From Bactrocera neohumeralis (Eukaryota > Arthropoda > Insecta > Diptera > Tephritidae): DNA of 64,000 bases. The DNA is taken from assembly GCF_024586455.1 (NCBI RefSeq), contig NW_026089624.1, positions 1,313,320 through 1,377,319 of the forward strand, read 5' to 3'. This document shows positions 45,194 through 56,099 of this stretch, piece by piece; within the stretch, counting starts at the first letter, position 1, and every line of letters begins with the position of its first letter. The notes beneath the pieces are model-generated. The model worked only from the letters and a program-made list of their open reading frames with translations. It made no database searches and was not told where the DNA came from. A program made the position numbers and the translations under genes.

Positions 45194-45649
45194 CGATCTC
45201 AAAACAAAATGTTGCATTGGAATCAGGAAGTACTAAGGCAACTTTTCCGCACTATTAGAAATCCCGAATCGAAAAAAGTCCGGAATCGACCCACCCTATT
45301 TGGCACCAATCTTTCTGGAATAAAATTCTGCAAAGTAATATTTCAAATTTTTCAACGTACCTATACCTCTCATTTCTTACTAAACGACGCAAATGTCTCT
45401 TACTTGCAATTTCTTTTGCTGCCATAATTTTTTATTTTGCATCATCACTTTTTTATTATTAGTTTTTTATTTAATTTTCATTTATTATTTAATATAAAAT
45501 TTGTTTGGTGAAATGCACCAACACTTTGCATATAATTAATACGCTGGCTTATTTCACAAGCAAACTTTATTTTGTATCTTTAGACTGGTATTTGTATATT
45601 ATTACTATTTTTATTTGTACTTATTGAATTAATTTACACTTTTATTACT
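45194..45649 (-). repeat. Right 456-bp terminal inverted repeat
   Basis: It is the inverted partner of 41916-42371, ending 'aatttacacttttattact' next to gcccaatgcgc. A shortened, indel-rich version of the same sequence occurs again at about 49195-49486, as part of the tandem block. Confidence 0.8.
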
Positions 45650-46333
45650 GCCCAATGCGCAAATAATGCAGATAATATAGAAATGGAATTAGAGGAAAAT
45701 TTACATGTTTTGAATAAGATTGTGTAGAGAGTTTTAATTTAAATGAAGAATTAGGAGAGTAGTTAATAAGACATAGAGTTTCACGCGCATGTGCAATTGA
45801 CTTGATCAAAATTCTTCGAAGAGTCCATTCAGTTCCTTGTTCAAACCAAATATTTAAGAGAATATGCATGTTGGATTAAAATAACACGACCACACGCATT
45901 GATATGAACACCGCTTTTTCAAATTGACTTGATCAATAATGTTGGTGCTTTTTCAAACCTTCGATAATTTAGGCTCTTTGTTTTAGAAATACCGATTTAA
46001 TTCATGGCTTTCATTAAAAAAAAAAAAAAACAAGTCAATTAAAACAAAGCCGCTTTGCAATGCACCAGCACGAGTTCATACCTCTCGATATGGTGCCAAA
46101 TGTGCGCAGGTAAACGGGAAAATCGATTTTTGACATACAATCCACTTCTAGGGATTTAATAACTGATTAAGATTTTTCGTACAGAAAGTACCCTGAATAT
46201 CATAGTTCACCTACAAAAGAACGTGGCCAGATTTGTATGCATCTTTAGATTTATATGCGCAAATTATTATACAGATCGTTGAACAATAAAGTTTCCTTTA
46301 AACTTTCCATTCTAAAAAAAACAAACATTTCTA
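45650..46333 (+). pseudogene. Relic of a 'CNAPARAY' family element protein, copy 1
   Basis: Fragments correspond to copy 2 (49487-50368) but with many 10-40-base losses: 'gcgcatgtgcaattgacttg' (ACAIDLIKIL), the region near 46050-46110 where 'gcaccagcacgagttcatac' has lost the middle of the CNAPARAY segment, and MRKLLYRSLNNKVSFKL at 46255-46305. No usable frame remains. The right side is cut by the hairpin-ended repeat. Confidence 0.45.
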
Positions 46334-47100
46334 AAACAAGTAAGGAAGGGCTAAGTTCGGGTGTCACCGAACATTTTATACTCTCGCATGATAAAGTTAT
46401 AATCGAGATTTCATTATCCGTCATTTACATATTTTTCAAATGCCGTATTTGTGTAAAGTTTTATTCCGCTATCATCATTGGTTCCTAATGTATATATTAT
46501 ACAGGGAAGGCATCAGATGGAATTCAAAATAGCGTTATATTGGAAGAAGGCGTGGTTGGGAACCGATTTCACCCATATTTCGTACATGTCATCACGGTGT
46601 TAAGAAAATATTATATACCGAACTTCATTGAAATCGGCGAAGTAGTTCCTGAGATATGGTTTTTATCCATAAGTGGGCGAGGCCACGCCCATTTTTTTCG
46701 CAAAAACCCGGGGCGCAGTTGCAATTTCTTCCGTAAAATTTAGTGTTTTTGACGTTTTTCGTTAGTAGGTTAACGCACTTTTTTGAACTGTATATGGAAA
46801 TGCAACGACCCTATAGAGTTCGGTTGACATAGCTATAGTAGTTTCCGAGATATGTGCAAAAAACTTAGTAAAGGGCGGGGTTACGCCCACTTTTCCAAAA
46901 AAATTACGTCCAAATATGCCCCTCCCTAATGTGATCCTTTGTGCTAAATTACACTTCAATATCTTTATTTATGGCTTAGTTAGACACTTTATAAGTTTTC
47001 GGCCACCCATTTTGTGGCGTGGCAGGGCCGATTTTGACATTTTCAAAACTTTCTTAAAGTTAGAAGTTTCGTCATGATATCTCAATTTAGGCTCTTTAAT
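46334..47100. repeat. Hairpin-ended repeat, copy in tandem block 1
   Basis: It begins 'aacaagtaaggaagggctaa' with the hairpin 'gttcgggtgtcaccgaac' and continues with family text ('gttttattccgctatcatca', 'aatagcgttatattggaaga', 'aagggcggggttacgcccac'). The other hairpin end is missing. A shorter version is at 50369-51195. Confidence 0.65.
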
Positions 47101-47139
47101 AATTAAATAAAAATAATTTTAACGATCCCAAAAAAATTA

Positions 47140-48060
47140 AAAAGACCGATTGTAAATGCTAAGAAGATTTCAAGGCTTTCTTTGAAGATTATGAAGTATA
47201 AATACCACGATTTCCAACTTTTAATTTCAATATATTTTTATATGGTGAACTGATGGAAAGAAAAGTTAGTCAAATTTCTCACAAGTGCTTAAAACAAAGA
47301 ATCTGATTAACTGCATTAGACCGGATTCATTCGATAACTTTGCCAACTCCCATTTAATCTTCACATTCCAGGATGCTGTATTTTTCGTTGCAACATTGTT
47401 AAAAATGGCCAATTTTAATCACGAAAAACAAGTCAACTGACGCTTCGTTTTTCAAATTTTCATAAAACAAGAGGTTTTTTGTTATGATGTTATTTTATGA
47501 AACAGTTTTTGCAACGTGTTGACATGTTATTGGTTCTTCGGCTAACAACCCAAGCATATTCTGAGAGTTTCAAGCTCTTTTGGTTGCCGTCTGTCACCTA
47601 CAAATTTGGATCTGATTAAGTGTGCAGTTAATCCGGATTAATGCTGCCGTCTGCCAAAGCTATGAAGCGCACCAACGACTCCTCGGCGATAATTCACAAA
47701 ATTTCCCATTAAAAGCAAGAAGATTTGGACCGAATTAATGAAGAAATAGAAGTTCGGAAAGACCGAATTTTTTCTTTTTCGATTTATTATTTTAAAATAC
47801 TTTAGTAAATTTCGACATTTTTATCGTTTTAACTTAACTTATTTGTAAAATCTCAACTTCTCCAGAGTTCTTGGGTGGTGAAACCATAATAACCAACAAA
47901 TTGAATGATTTCGGGCAAAAGAGAAAAAGCTTAAACGATTTCTTCGTTCGCTAATCATTAAAAAGTTAATAAATATATTTGAATTATTTTAGAGTCCCAT
48001 TCCTACCGGGATAGATTGCTGAAAGGCATCAACTGAGCCAAAAAGCGTAAAAATGTAATA
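47140..48060 (+). pseudogene. DUF4806-like gene, copy 1, shredded by small deletions
   Basis: The stretch parallels 51280-52480 ('gatttggaccgaattaatga', 'gagttcttgggtggtgaaa', 'gcttaaacgatttcttcg'). It lacks the initiating ATG region, the donor after the KSKEDL exon and many short segments. Losses are not multiples of three, so no product is possible. Confidence 0.5.
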
Positions 48061-48339
48061 AAAAACATAATTTTTAAATAAGTGAAAATAAATAATTAAT
48101 AAATAAAATGGAATACATATACATGAATTTTATAATTTATTATTTGAAACCACTATTGATTTGGAATTAGTCAAATCCTATTTGAATTAATGAAAAGGCG
48201 ATTCTGTATTGACGATTCACTAACGATTTAATAGTCATTTCTGTTAAGAGCGTCGCATTACTCGATTAGATTGCAATTTCGTACAGTAATAAGTCCGAAT
48301 GATTCCATTTTCAACCTGTTTTCTGAATATCGAAATAGT

Positions 48340-49486
48340 TCACATCCTCAACTGACTTTTGTTTACTTTGGCGTGTCTAGTCGATTTTTCCTTTGAAATT
48401 GTGTAAGTGTAGATATCTCGTACTTGCACACGGAATTTACAATATTTCACTCTATGGCCAGTTCTAATATTTGTTTTGTTTGGTTTGCATCTTATAGTTG
48501 TCCCTTTGAGATTTATTGTTCAAATGCATTTCTGGTAAGTGTTGATGTTCAAATACGTTTTCCGCAGAAGAGACAGCTTGTTAATTTTCTTTTAATCTTT
48601 TTTGTTTCAGGTAGATCAAACTTTGCGACCAATCCAAGAGAAATATACAGAAAATCTAAATGCATGCACGATGTCAAATAATAAAGTCGTCTCTTTTTCC
48701 AAACCTATTTAACAGAAATTTCTTATGGTATGTGGTGAGCATTTGTACTAACTCTGTGTGTGAAACTATCGGAATAGATCTTTTTGAAACTATTTTCAAC
48801 CTTTTTTGCAACATTTTCAGGTTCATAAAGCCTGAGTCTCCTAAAAACAAACAGGGACATTTCATTTAGATACAGACAAGTTCTGTGTTCTGTTGAGAGA
48901 ATATAAGTAAGAATCCAACGACAAAGAAGGAACTCGATAAGTTCGGGTGTCAAGAAATGAATATAAGTTATAGAACTCGGCGAATCACAGACAGAGTTAA
49001 GGAACTCGATGGCCGAACATTTTAGTGTGGCTGCAAGCCGATTTTCACTGCTGCGCTGTGGCGCGCCGCATTTTCGCTCGTATCTAGCAAGTGATCATAC
49101 CATAGCAAATGACGTGACAAATAACTTTTGTTTTATACATTTTGCCATGAGATGCGTATCCGTCATTTACGAAATTTATTGGGGGTTGAAGATGCAATCG
49201 ATCTCAAAACAAAATGTTGCATTGTGTAAAGCAGCTTTTTATTCCGCTCCGGAATCATCATCTTTTGGTTCAAAGTAATATTTAATTTTGTATATATTAT
49301 TTACAGGGCAAAATGTCCCTTACTTTTTAATTTCTTTTGGCATAATTTTTTTATTTTGCATCATCTTTTATTATTATTTTTTATTTAATTTTCATTTTAT
49401 TAATTCAACATAGCGCAAACTTTATTTTGTATCTTTAGATAGTATTTGACTAGTACTTATTGAATTAATTTACACTTATTACTGCC
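48340..49486. repeat. Mosaic copy of 43985-45649 interleaved with other sequence
   Basis: The order of matches to 43985-45649 is kept ('ggtaagtgttgatgtt', 'cttttttgtttcaggtagat', 'gtggctgcaagccgattttc', 'gatctcaaaacaaaatgttg'), but 10-60-base parts are missing and short foreign strings sit between. Several of these, in order, come from the hairpin-ended repeat: 'taagttcgggtgtc' at 48938, 'ccgaacatttta' at 49013, 'tccgtcatttac' at about 49158. See the finding on interleaving. Confidence 0.6.
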
Positions 49487-50368
49487 CAATGCGCAAATAA
49501 TGCAGATAATATAGAAATGGAATTAGAGGAAAATTTACATGTTTTGAATAAGATTGTGTAGAGAGTTTTAATTTAAATGAAGAATTAGGAGAGTAGTTAA
49601 TAAGACATAGAGTTTCACGCGCATGTGCAATTGACTTGATCAAAATTCTTCGAAGTAGAAATGTCATTAAGAGTTCCTTGTCCGCTCAAGCCAAATATTT
49701 CAACTATTGCTGGTGGCGAATATACAATATGCATGTTGGATTAAAATAACGATTAAATAATATAGACAGTTAGACCACACATTGAACATTGATATGAACA
49801 TAGACAGTTTACCGCTTTTTCAAAGTTCAAGAATTCAGTTATGGACAATTTTATTTCGTATTCATAATGGGCCAATATTTTATGTTGGTGCTTTTGTTGG
49901 CAAGTCAAAACCTTAAAGTTGTGAGGATAATTTAGGCTCTTTGTTTTACGAAATTACCGATTTAATTGAGCATGGCTTTCATTAAAAAACAAGTCAATTA
50001 AAACAAAGAATCTGGCTATCGTTTGCAATGCACCAGCACGAGCTTATATTAGTGGAACTCAGTCTCATACCTCTCGATATGGTTGCACCAAATGTGCGCA
50101 GGTAAACCGGAAAATAGATGGTGTTTTGACATACAATCCACTTCTAGGGATTTAATAACTGATTAAGATTTTTCGTACAGAAAGTACCCTGAATATCATA
50201 GTTCACCTTTTGTTTACAAAAGAACGTACTACAAAATTTAAATATTTCAATGGCCAGATTTGTATGCATCTTATAGATTTAGGTGTTATGCGCAAATTAT
50301 TATACAGATCGTTGAACAATAAAGTTTCCTTTAAACTTTCCATTCTAAAAAAAACAAACATTTCTAAA
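49487..50368 (+). pseudogene. 'CNAPARAY' family element protein, copy 2
   Basis: Across three frames the translation contains RACAIDLIKILRSRN, a GGEYTICML stretch, NIDSLPLFKSS-like residues, GPIFYVGAFVGKSKP, GSLFYEITDLIEHGFH, NLAIVCNAPARAYISG then TSRYGCTKCAQ, and CMHLIDLGVMRKLLYRS (to about 50320). The pattern 'IVCDAPARAF...GC.KC...MHLVCLGVM' belongs to multicopy insect proteins I regard as transposon products without a formal name. A plausible donor follows CAQ (CAG|gtaaac at 50101). Frameshifts and stops disable it. The hairpin-ended repeat truncates it at about 50369. Confidence 0.5.
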
Positions 50369-51195
50369 AAATAGAAGGGCTAACGTAATTCAACGGAGTT
50401 TGTATATCGCATGTAAAGTGATAATCGAGATTTCATTATCCGTCATTCATATTTTTCAAATGCCGTATTTGTGTAAAGACTTTATTCCGCTATCATCATT
50501 TTGGTTCCTGAAAAATGTTATATTATAACAGGAAGGCTTCAGATGGATTTACAGGAAGCGTTATATTGGAAGAAGGCGTGGTTCTACCGATTTGCTACCC
50601 ATATTTGAAAATGTCATCACGGTATTAAAAAAAACTTTAACCGAACTTCATTGAAAAAAAAAGTAGTTCCTGGATATGGTTTTAGTCCATATCCCTGGCA
50701 ACACCGCCCATTTTGCCAAGGTAAAAAATGCTTCTTTGCAATTTTTCCGTAAAATTCCTCAGTGTTTCTGACGTTTTTCGTTTATTAAAGCACTTTTAGT
50801 GATTTTCAATTAACCAGTGTTATCCGATTTCTTCATTTTTGAAATAACAGAACGACCACTAATATTTAGGTTGAAAATACATATAGTAGTTTCGAGATAT
50901 GTCTAAAAACTTAGTAAAGGATGTGGGTTATAGATGTAAACATTCTCCAAATATTCCCAAAAATGTTTCCTTTGTGCTAAATTACACTTCAATATCTTTA
51001 TTTATGGCTTAGTTATGACACTTTATAAGTTTTCGGTTTTCGCCATTTTGTGGGCGTGGCAGAGGGCCGATTTTGCCCATTTTCGAACTTAACTTTCTTA
51101 TGGAGCCAAGAAATACGTGTACCAAGTTTCGTCATGATATCTCAATTTTTACTCAAGTTACAGCTTGCACGGACGGACGGATGGACATAATGAAA
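50369..51195. repeat. Hairpin-ended repeat, copy in tandem block 2
   Basis: It has family text throughout ('cagatgg..acaggaagcgttatattgga', 'tgtgggcgtggcagagggcc', 'caccaagtttcgtcatgata') and ends with 'cggacggacggatggacat', the GTCC-type run on the complement. Both hairpin ends are damaged: the left begins 'atagaagggctaacg'. Confidence 0.6.
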
Positions 51196-51255
51196 TAAAA
51201 TAATAATTAAATAAAAATAATAAGGAAATAAAAAATAATAATTTACAGAAGGCAA

Positions 51256-52482
51256 CATGGATGGTCCGATCCCAAAAAAATTAAAAAGACTTGCTGCAAT
51301 GAGGTATCAACCAAAAAGGCATGTAAATGCTAAGATAAGGAAGATTTCAAGGCTTTCTTTGAAGGTATAGTATAAGCTACTAATAAGTATATTCCGCTTT
51401 TAATTTCAATATATTTTTTTATCGCGTGAACTGATGGAAAGAAAAGTTAGTCAAATTTCTGCACAGTACTAAGTGCTCCTAGAAGAAGTAGCATAGTAGA
51501 AGGTGCTAATACAGCAGTTTCTAATGGCATTGATAGACGGCAGTGTTAATACGGATTAACTGCATTAGACCGGATTCATTCAGAAGTTAGCGGAGATAAC
51601 TCCGTTGCCAACTCCCATTTAATCTTCAAAATTTTAGAGATTTAGCTGTATTTTCGTTGGCAACATTGTTAAAAATGGCCAATTTTAATCTACTGTGAAT
51701 GAAAAACAAGTAACACTGAAAGCTGTTTTTCAAATTTTCAATAATAAAACAAGAGGTTTTTTGTTATGATGTTATTTTATGAAGCAGTTTTAAAAATAAC
51801 GTGTTGACATGTTATTGTCTTAAAAAATGGTTCTTCGGCTAACAACCGCAATGTTTATCTTCAATCTATATTCATTGATAAAAATGGAAATCAGCTGTGT
51901 ACGAGAGTTTCAAACTCTTTTAGTTGCCGTCTGTCACCTACAAATTTGGATCTGATTAAGTGTGCAGTTAATCCGGATTAATGCTGCCGTCTGCCAAAGC
52001 TATAAGAGAGCGCACCAACGACTCCTCGGCAATAATTCACAAATTTCCCATTAAAAGCAAAGAAGATTTGGACCGAATTAATGAAGAAATAGAAGTTACC
52101 GGAAAGAAAAACTACGTAGGTACAATTTTTCTTTTTCGATTTATTATTTTAAAATACTTTTAGTAAATTTCGACATTTTTATCGTTTTAACCCTTAACTT
52201 ATTTGCATGTAAAATCTCAACTTCTCCAGAGTTCTTGGGTGGTGAAAAACCGCAAAAATATAATAACCAACAAATTGACTATGCAATACAATATTGATGC
52301 GATTTCGGGCAAAGACTCCATCGAAAGCTTAAACGATTTCTTCGACGTTCTAATTGGTAAGAACGGAACCAGCTTAATCATTAAAACAGTTAATAACAAA
52401 TATATTTGAATTATTTTAGAGTCCATTCCTACCGGGATAGACGCTGAATCGCCAGAGCATCAACTGAGCCAACCCCTTTAGC
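51256..52482 (+). CDS. DUF4806-like small protein gene, interrupted by a MITE
   Basis: Exons with good splice signals can be joined: 51256-51366 (basic start MDGPIPKKLKRL, ending LSLK), about 51460-51534 (VLSAPRRSSIVEGANTAVSN), then after the MITE 51993-52116 (KAIRERTND, IHKFPIKSKEDLDRINEEI, ending GKKNY), 52230-52352 (SSWVVKNRKNIITNKLTMQY, DFFDVLI) and 52420-52481 (ESIPTGIDAESPEHQLSQPL, stop). Phases agree at each intron. The order FP.KS.EDL..INEEI, then VKN.KNI, then the ESI...E.QL tail is that of insect DUF4806-like proteins, function unknown, often found in many copies beside element genes. It is probably the second gene of the 49487 element. The MITE in an exon and the short C-terminus suggest it is inactive. 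Confidence 0.55.
51535..51992. mobile_element. MITE with 30-bp inverted termini
   Basis: The left end agacggcagtgttaatacgg and right end complement agacggcagcattaatccgg match over about 30 bases with three differences. Length is 458 bp with no ORF. It separates two parts of the DUF4806-like coding sequence. No clear target duplication is seen (left ..ggcattgat, right gccaaagct..), so the insertion border may have decayed or the gene model there is wrong. Confidence 0.65.
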
Positions 52483-53229
52483 GTAAAAAAATGTAATAAA
52501 AAACATAATTTAGTAAATAAGGAAAATAAATAATTAATAAATAAAATGGAATACATATACATGAATTTTATAATTTATTATTTAGAAAACGAAACCACTA
52601 TTGATTTGGAATTAGTCAAATCACTAGCTATTTTGAATTAATGAAAACGCTAGCGATTCTGTATTAGCGATTCACTAACGATTTTGGAACTAGTCATTTC
52701 ATCAATGACTGGTAATGCAGCGTCGCACCGCTCGATTACTCTCTTAGGTCATTGCAATGTAAAATTCGTTAGTCAAATTACCGGGTCATCGGGCTGGAAC
52801 CGATCCTAATTGATTGAGGATAAGTCATATCGTTAGCTCTTTTCCGATGGTACCGAACCACAGGTACGTGCAAAAATTATTATAGAGGTGAATATGTGCG
52901 ACCACTTAGTCTCTACAGGTATTATCAAAATTTCTAATGCCCAAAGCAAATAAATATACTATATTTAAATATGTATGTAAATATATAACTTCTCAACCCA
53001 ATATTTGTTAAATATTTAGGTAATAATACAAACCTTACTTTATTATACACTTCAACACATGTCATGAAATTCGTCATATATGTACATATGATATCCTCTA
53101 ATAGCGACGAGTACCTCCTCAAAAAGACGAACGTTCGACAATCGGCACACCATGAAACTTTTCTATAATCAACGTTCTCTGTAATTTCTAGTTTTAACAT
53201 TATTTTAACGAAATGTGTTTATTGTTTTA
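52483..53229. other. No gene recognised
   Basis: 52640-52760 is rich in short near-palindromes around 'ctagc' and 'gcgattc', and its counterpart at 48180-48320 is shorter. The rest is AT-rich. Nothing further supported. Confidence 0.3.
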
Positions 53230-53299
53230 GTCAATTCAGTTCAGAAATATAGTGATGACCGCAAAACGTCTTTTTTGAGAGGAGCTCCTGATGAAAGAT

Positions 53300-53470
53300 G
53301 AGGTAGAAACATTCAAGAACTTTGTTCTACATTGTCCAGCTTTTGCAAGATTAAGGCTGTAACATCTTGGCAGTTATACTTTCAGAAAGCAAAAGAGATA
53401 GCCGAAGCCGATAGTAAACATCTCAATAAATTTGTGGTAGGCACAGAGCGCTTCGTCGAATTATGAAGGT
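53300..53470 (+). pseudogene. C-terminal relic of a LINE reverse transcriptase
   Basis: The frame gives EVETFKNFVLHCPAFARLRL, a stop, HLGSYTF, then after a shift KEIAEADSKHLNKFVVGTERF. The pattern 'E...HFLL.CPAFAR.R...LG' is the zinc-binding tail that follows the RT in Jockey/R1-type LINEs. Only the last about 55 codons remain. Confidence 0.55.
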
Positions 53471-53554
53471 CTTTATGATCATTATAGATTAGTAGAAAAT
53501 ATCATGTCCAGTTTTCAATCCAACTTGCATGGACTTCTTACGTATCGTTTGCAG

Positions 53555-53900
53555 TGTAAAATTTAGTGTTTCTGACGTTGGTTTTTAGGGATTTGGGCTA
53601 CTTTTAGTAACTTTCTACATAATTTTTGTGAGTGCGCTCTGTTAATTCCCCATTTTCATATCATATGATGCAGCGCTAGCGAAAATTGTTTTCAAAAGGT
53701 TTGGTTGATATATATATGTAGCTACAGTAAAGTGTGAAAAATTTAACCCCTTGCTAGTTATAACCCTCAGTACGAATTTGTTATCCTTTATAGCTTACTT
53801 TTTGAGAATATGTGTAGAAAGTTTTTCTGGAAGTTATCGCTTATACAGACCGACGGACAAACAAACGTGAACAAAATTATTACAATCTGGACGACATTGT
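53555..53900. repeat. Weak remnant of the hairpin-ended repeat
   Basis: It starts with 'aaaatttagtgtttctgacg' as in 50749 and 46737, and further on shows 'gaccgacggacaaacaaacg'. The intervening parts are strongly diverged. Confidence 0.4.
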
Positions 53901-54202
53901 TTGTTACATACAGGCCTAATTTTCAAAATTTGGCATAGTTGGAAATGTCATTAATCGTAGTTTTTTGTTATGAGGATTTATACCTTCTGTATACAATTTA
54001 TATGAAAAATATTCAAACGATTAATTTCTATCTTTCACATTACTCCAAACCTTCGATTTCTTCCTACAGCTCAGACAAGTTTTACTTCAAACAAAATGAT
54101 ATAACGGGTAATCCAAGTATAGATACATTTTTCAATAGCGTCACGCGTAAGTCGTGTCAAAGCTCTCATGTTAGTTTTTTCACTATTGTTTGACGTTTCG
54201 TC

Positions 54203-55000
54203 ATGGAAAGACTTACGCCTGAACAACGTTTACAAATCCCTCAACCTTATTACGAAAATTCATGTTCTGTAAAGAAAGTATTTCGCACTCTTCGCTCAAG
54301 TCATGGTCAACATAATCGGCTATTTGAGCATATTATTCACAACACTATCAACCATCTTCGGACCCAGCATTCAGTATTGGATAATATTCGACCGAAAGAC
54401 CGCACGCAGTGAAGAATATACAGGGGTTTTCAACAGGGATGACGCCATATTTTTTCCCACTCTTTTAACATTTCTCTTCAATAAGGCTTGCAATTACATC
54501 ATGGCAAGGTATACGATCCAACAACGAGTAAATTTACTACAGAAATTTAGAGTCAGTGGTCTCAACTTTAAGAACGCTACGTCTAATATACGGTCGTCAT
54601 AAAAATGCCCCTAGTGTCGAAAATATTGCTGCCGCTGGCACATCAATTGTGGAAGACCCGAATCTGGGCAGCTCTGTGATGTCGTTGTGGCAAATTTTGC
54701 AACAAGATCTTGACCCACATTCTTACAGATTAAATTAACGCAACTTGAAAATGATCCGGATTTTCATCGAAAAATCATCTTCAGCGATGAAGCTCATTTC
54801 TGGCTGAATGGCTTCGTCAATAAGAAAAATATGCGTTATTAGTTAGACAGCAATCCACACGTATTTCATGAGTCACCATTGCATCCCGAAAATACTACGG
54901 TTTATGGGCCGGCGGCGTCATTGGGCCGTATTTCTTCCGTGAAGATCAAGACCGGTACGCTACAGTGAATGGGAATCGCTACTGCTCAATGATAACCGAT
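54203..55000 (+). pseudogene. Mosaic DD41D mariner transposase relics
   Basis: 54203-54412 encodes a transposase start (MERLTPEQRLQI, YYENSCSVKKVFRTLR, TINHLRTQHSVLDNIRPK). At about 54418 it passes into another start (MARYTIQQRVNLLQKF at 54500) and then SVENIAAA, a WQILQQDLDPHSYRL-type HTH end. From 54740 come FHRKIIFSDEAHFWLNGFVNK (first catalytic D), an HPENTTVYG-like stretch and an internal stop. It then breaks at about 54990 before the second D. Two related DD41D families seem to be fused here. Not functional. Confidence 0.65.
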
Positions 55001-55339
55001 AACACTGGTAAACACATAATTTGTGAAATAAAAACTCTTAGCTGTTTCTAATGCAGTTTGATACCCTGAAATCGAACCTGAAAACATAATTTTTCTATCA
55101 CCCTCAGATATTCCGTAACCTGCGGCCCTAGATTTTACAATACTACTGTGATCAAATTGAAAGGTGAATTAATTTAATTGAATTTATACTTCGGGTGTTT
55201 TTCGAACTGGTAATTTTTTTTGTGTATTGGTAGTACTGTTAGTGACATCTGTGCTAAATTTCACGTCAAGATATTTATTAGTATTTGAGATACGAGTCGT
55301 TTTGTGAGGCTCTAAAATTGAATTCTTCGATTTTTACTA

Positions 55340-56095
55340 TGTCTGAATGTATGCAACAAAGAAGTGCGATAAAGCACCACCTCATACTGCATTGCCACAT
55401 TTTCAACTAATATCGTGCTGCAACCACCGCATTCGCCTGATTTACCTTCGTGTAACTGCTGGCTATTCAGCACATTCACATGACCACTCCGAGCAGTGCC
55501 CAGTACGTCAGGTACTCACTCCGGGACAAAAAAGCGTTACCAGTGAACCACTAGTTGAGCCTAAAAAGATATTACTACCACCTTTGCATATTACATTGGG
55601 TTTAATGAAGAATTTTGTTAAAGCAATAGACAGAAATGGAAGAGGGTTCTTATATCTGAAACAAAAATTTCCAAGAGTCAGTGAAGCAAAAATGAAGGGG
55701 AGCATATTTGTGGGTCCGCAAATAACTAATGAAAGAGGAAAAATTTGAGGAAATGCTCCATGAAACTCAATTACAAACCTGGAGTATATTTAAAAGCGTT
55801 GTTAAAAATTTTGTTGGAAACGTGAAAGCTGACAATTACAAAGATCTTGTGACTGAACTACTTACTGCCGTCTGGAATTTTTCACCCAAAATTTAGGGGT
55901 CGTTAAACATGGGGTCGTTAAACATGGGGTCGTTAAACATGGGGAACGGTTCCACCAAGACATTTCTGCTATGGAAAGACGATACCAAGGCAAGTGGAGT
56001 GCCAGTTTGCTTACCAATTACTACTGGAAATTGTTAAGGGATACTTCAAAAACAAAATATCATCGAAAAACATCGACAGCAACATTTTAAGGTAT
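55340..56095 (+). pseudogene. Second fragment of the unknown 'HLDFF..NLGAV' family
   Basis: The frame 55347-55748 contains SVTSEPLVEPKKILLPPLHI, LGLMKNFVKAIDRNGRGFLY and FPRVSEAKMKGSIFVGPQI. It stops and resumes as WSIFKSVVKNFVGNVKADNY and KDLVTELL (to about 55870). A three-fold repeat of gggtcgttaaacat follows at 55906-55953 where HLDFFPENLGAV would be, then a piece of the RFHQDIS.ME end (about 55955-55980). Same family as 23391-23705, with the N-terminal half preserved here. Function unknown. Confidence 0.5.
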
Positions 56096-56099
56096 TCTT

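Larger units (their letters stand above)
41916..45649. mobile_element. DNA transposon with 456-bp terminal inverted repeats, unnamed family
   Basis: 41916-42371 and 45194-45649 are inverted copies of equal length with few differences; the outermost bases are agtaataaaagtgtaaatta. Between them a decayed transposase-like gene runs on the minus strand. No target duplication is visible (flanks aagag and gcccaa), possibly because the right flank is itself part of a duplicated block. The long inverted repeats and embedded multi-part gene identify it as a class II element. I cannot place it in a named superfamily by eye. Confidence 0.75.

Noticed and set aside
45209..45427. 72-codon ORF in the terminal repeat (and its mirror at 42138-42353)
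   Set aside because: It is open in both TIR copies only because they are near-identical; no domain and no start context.
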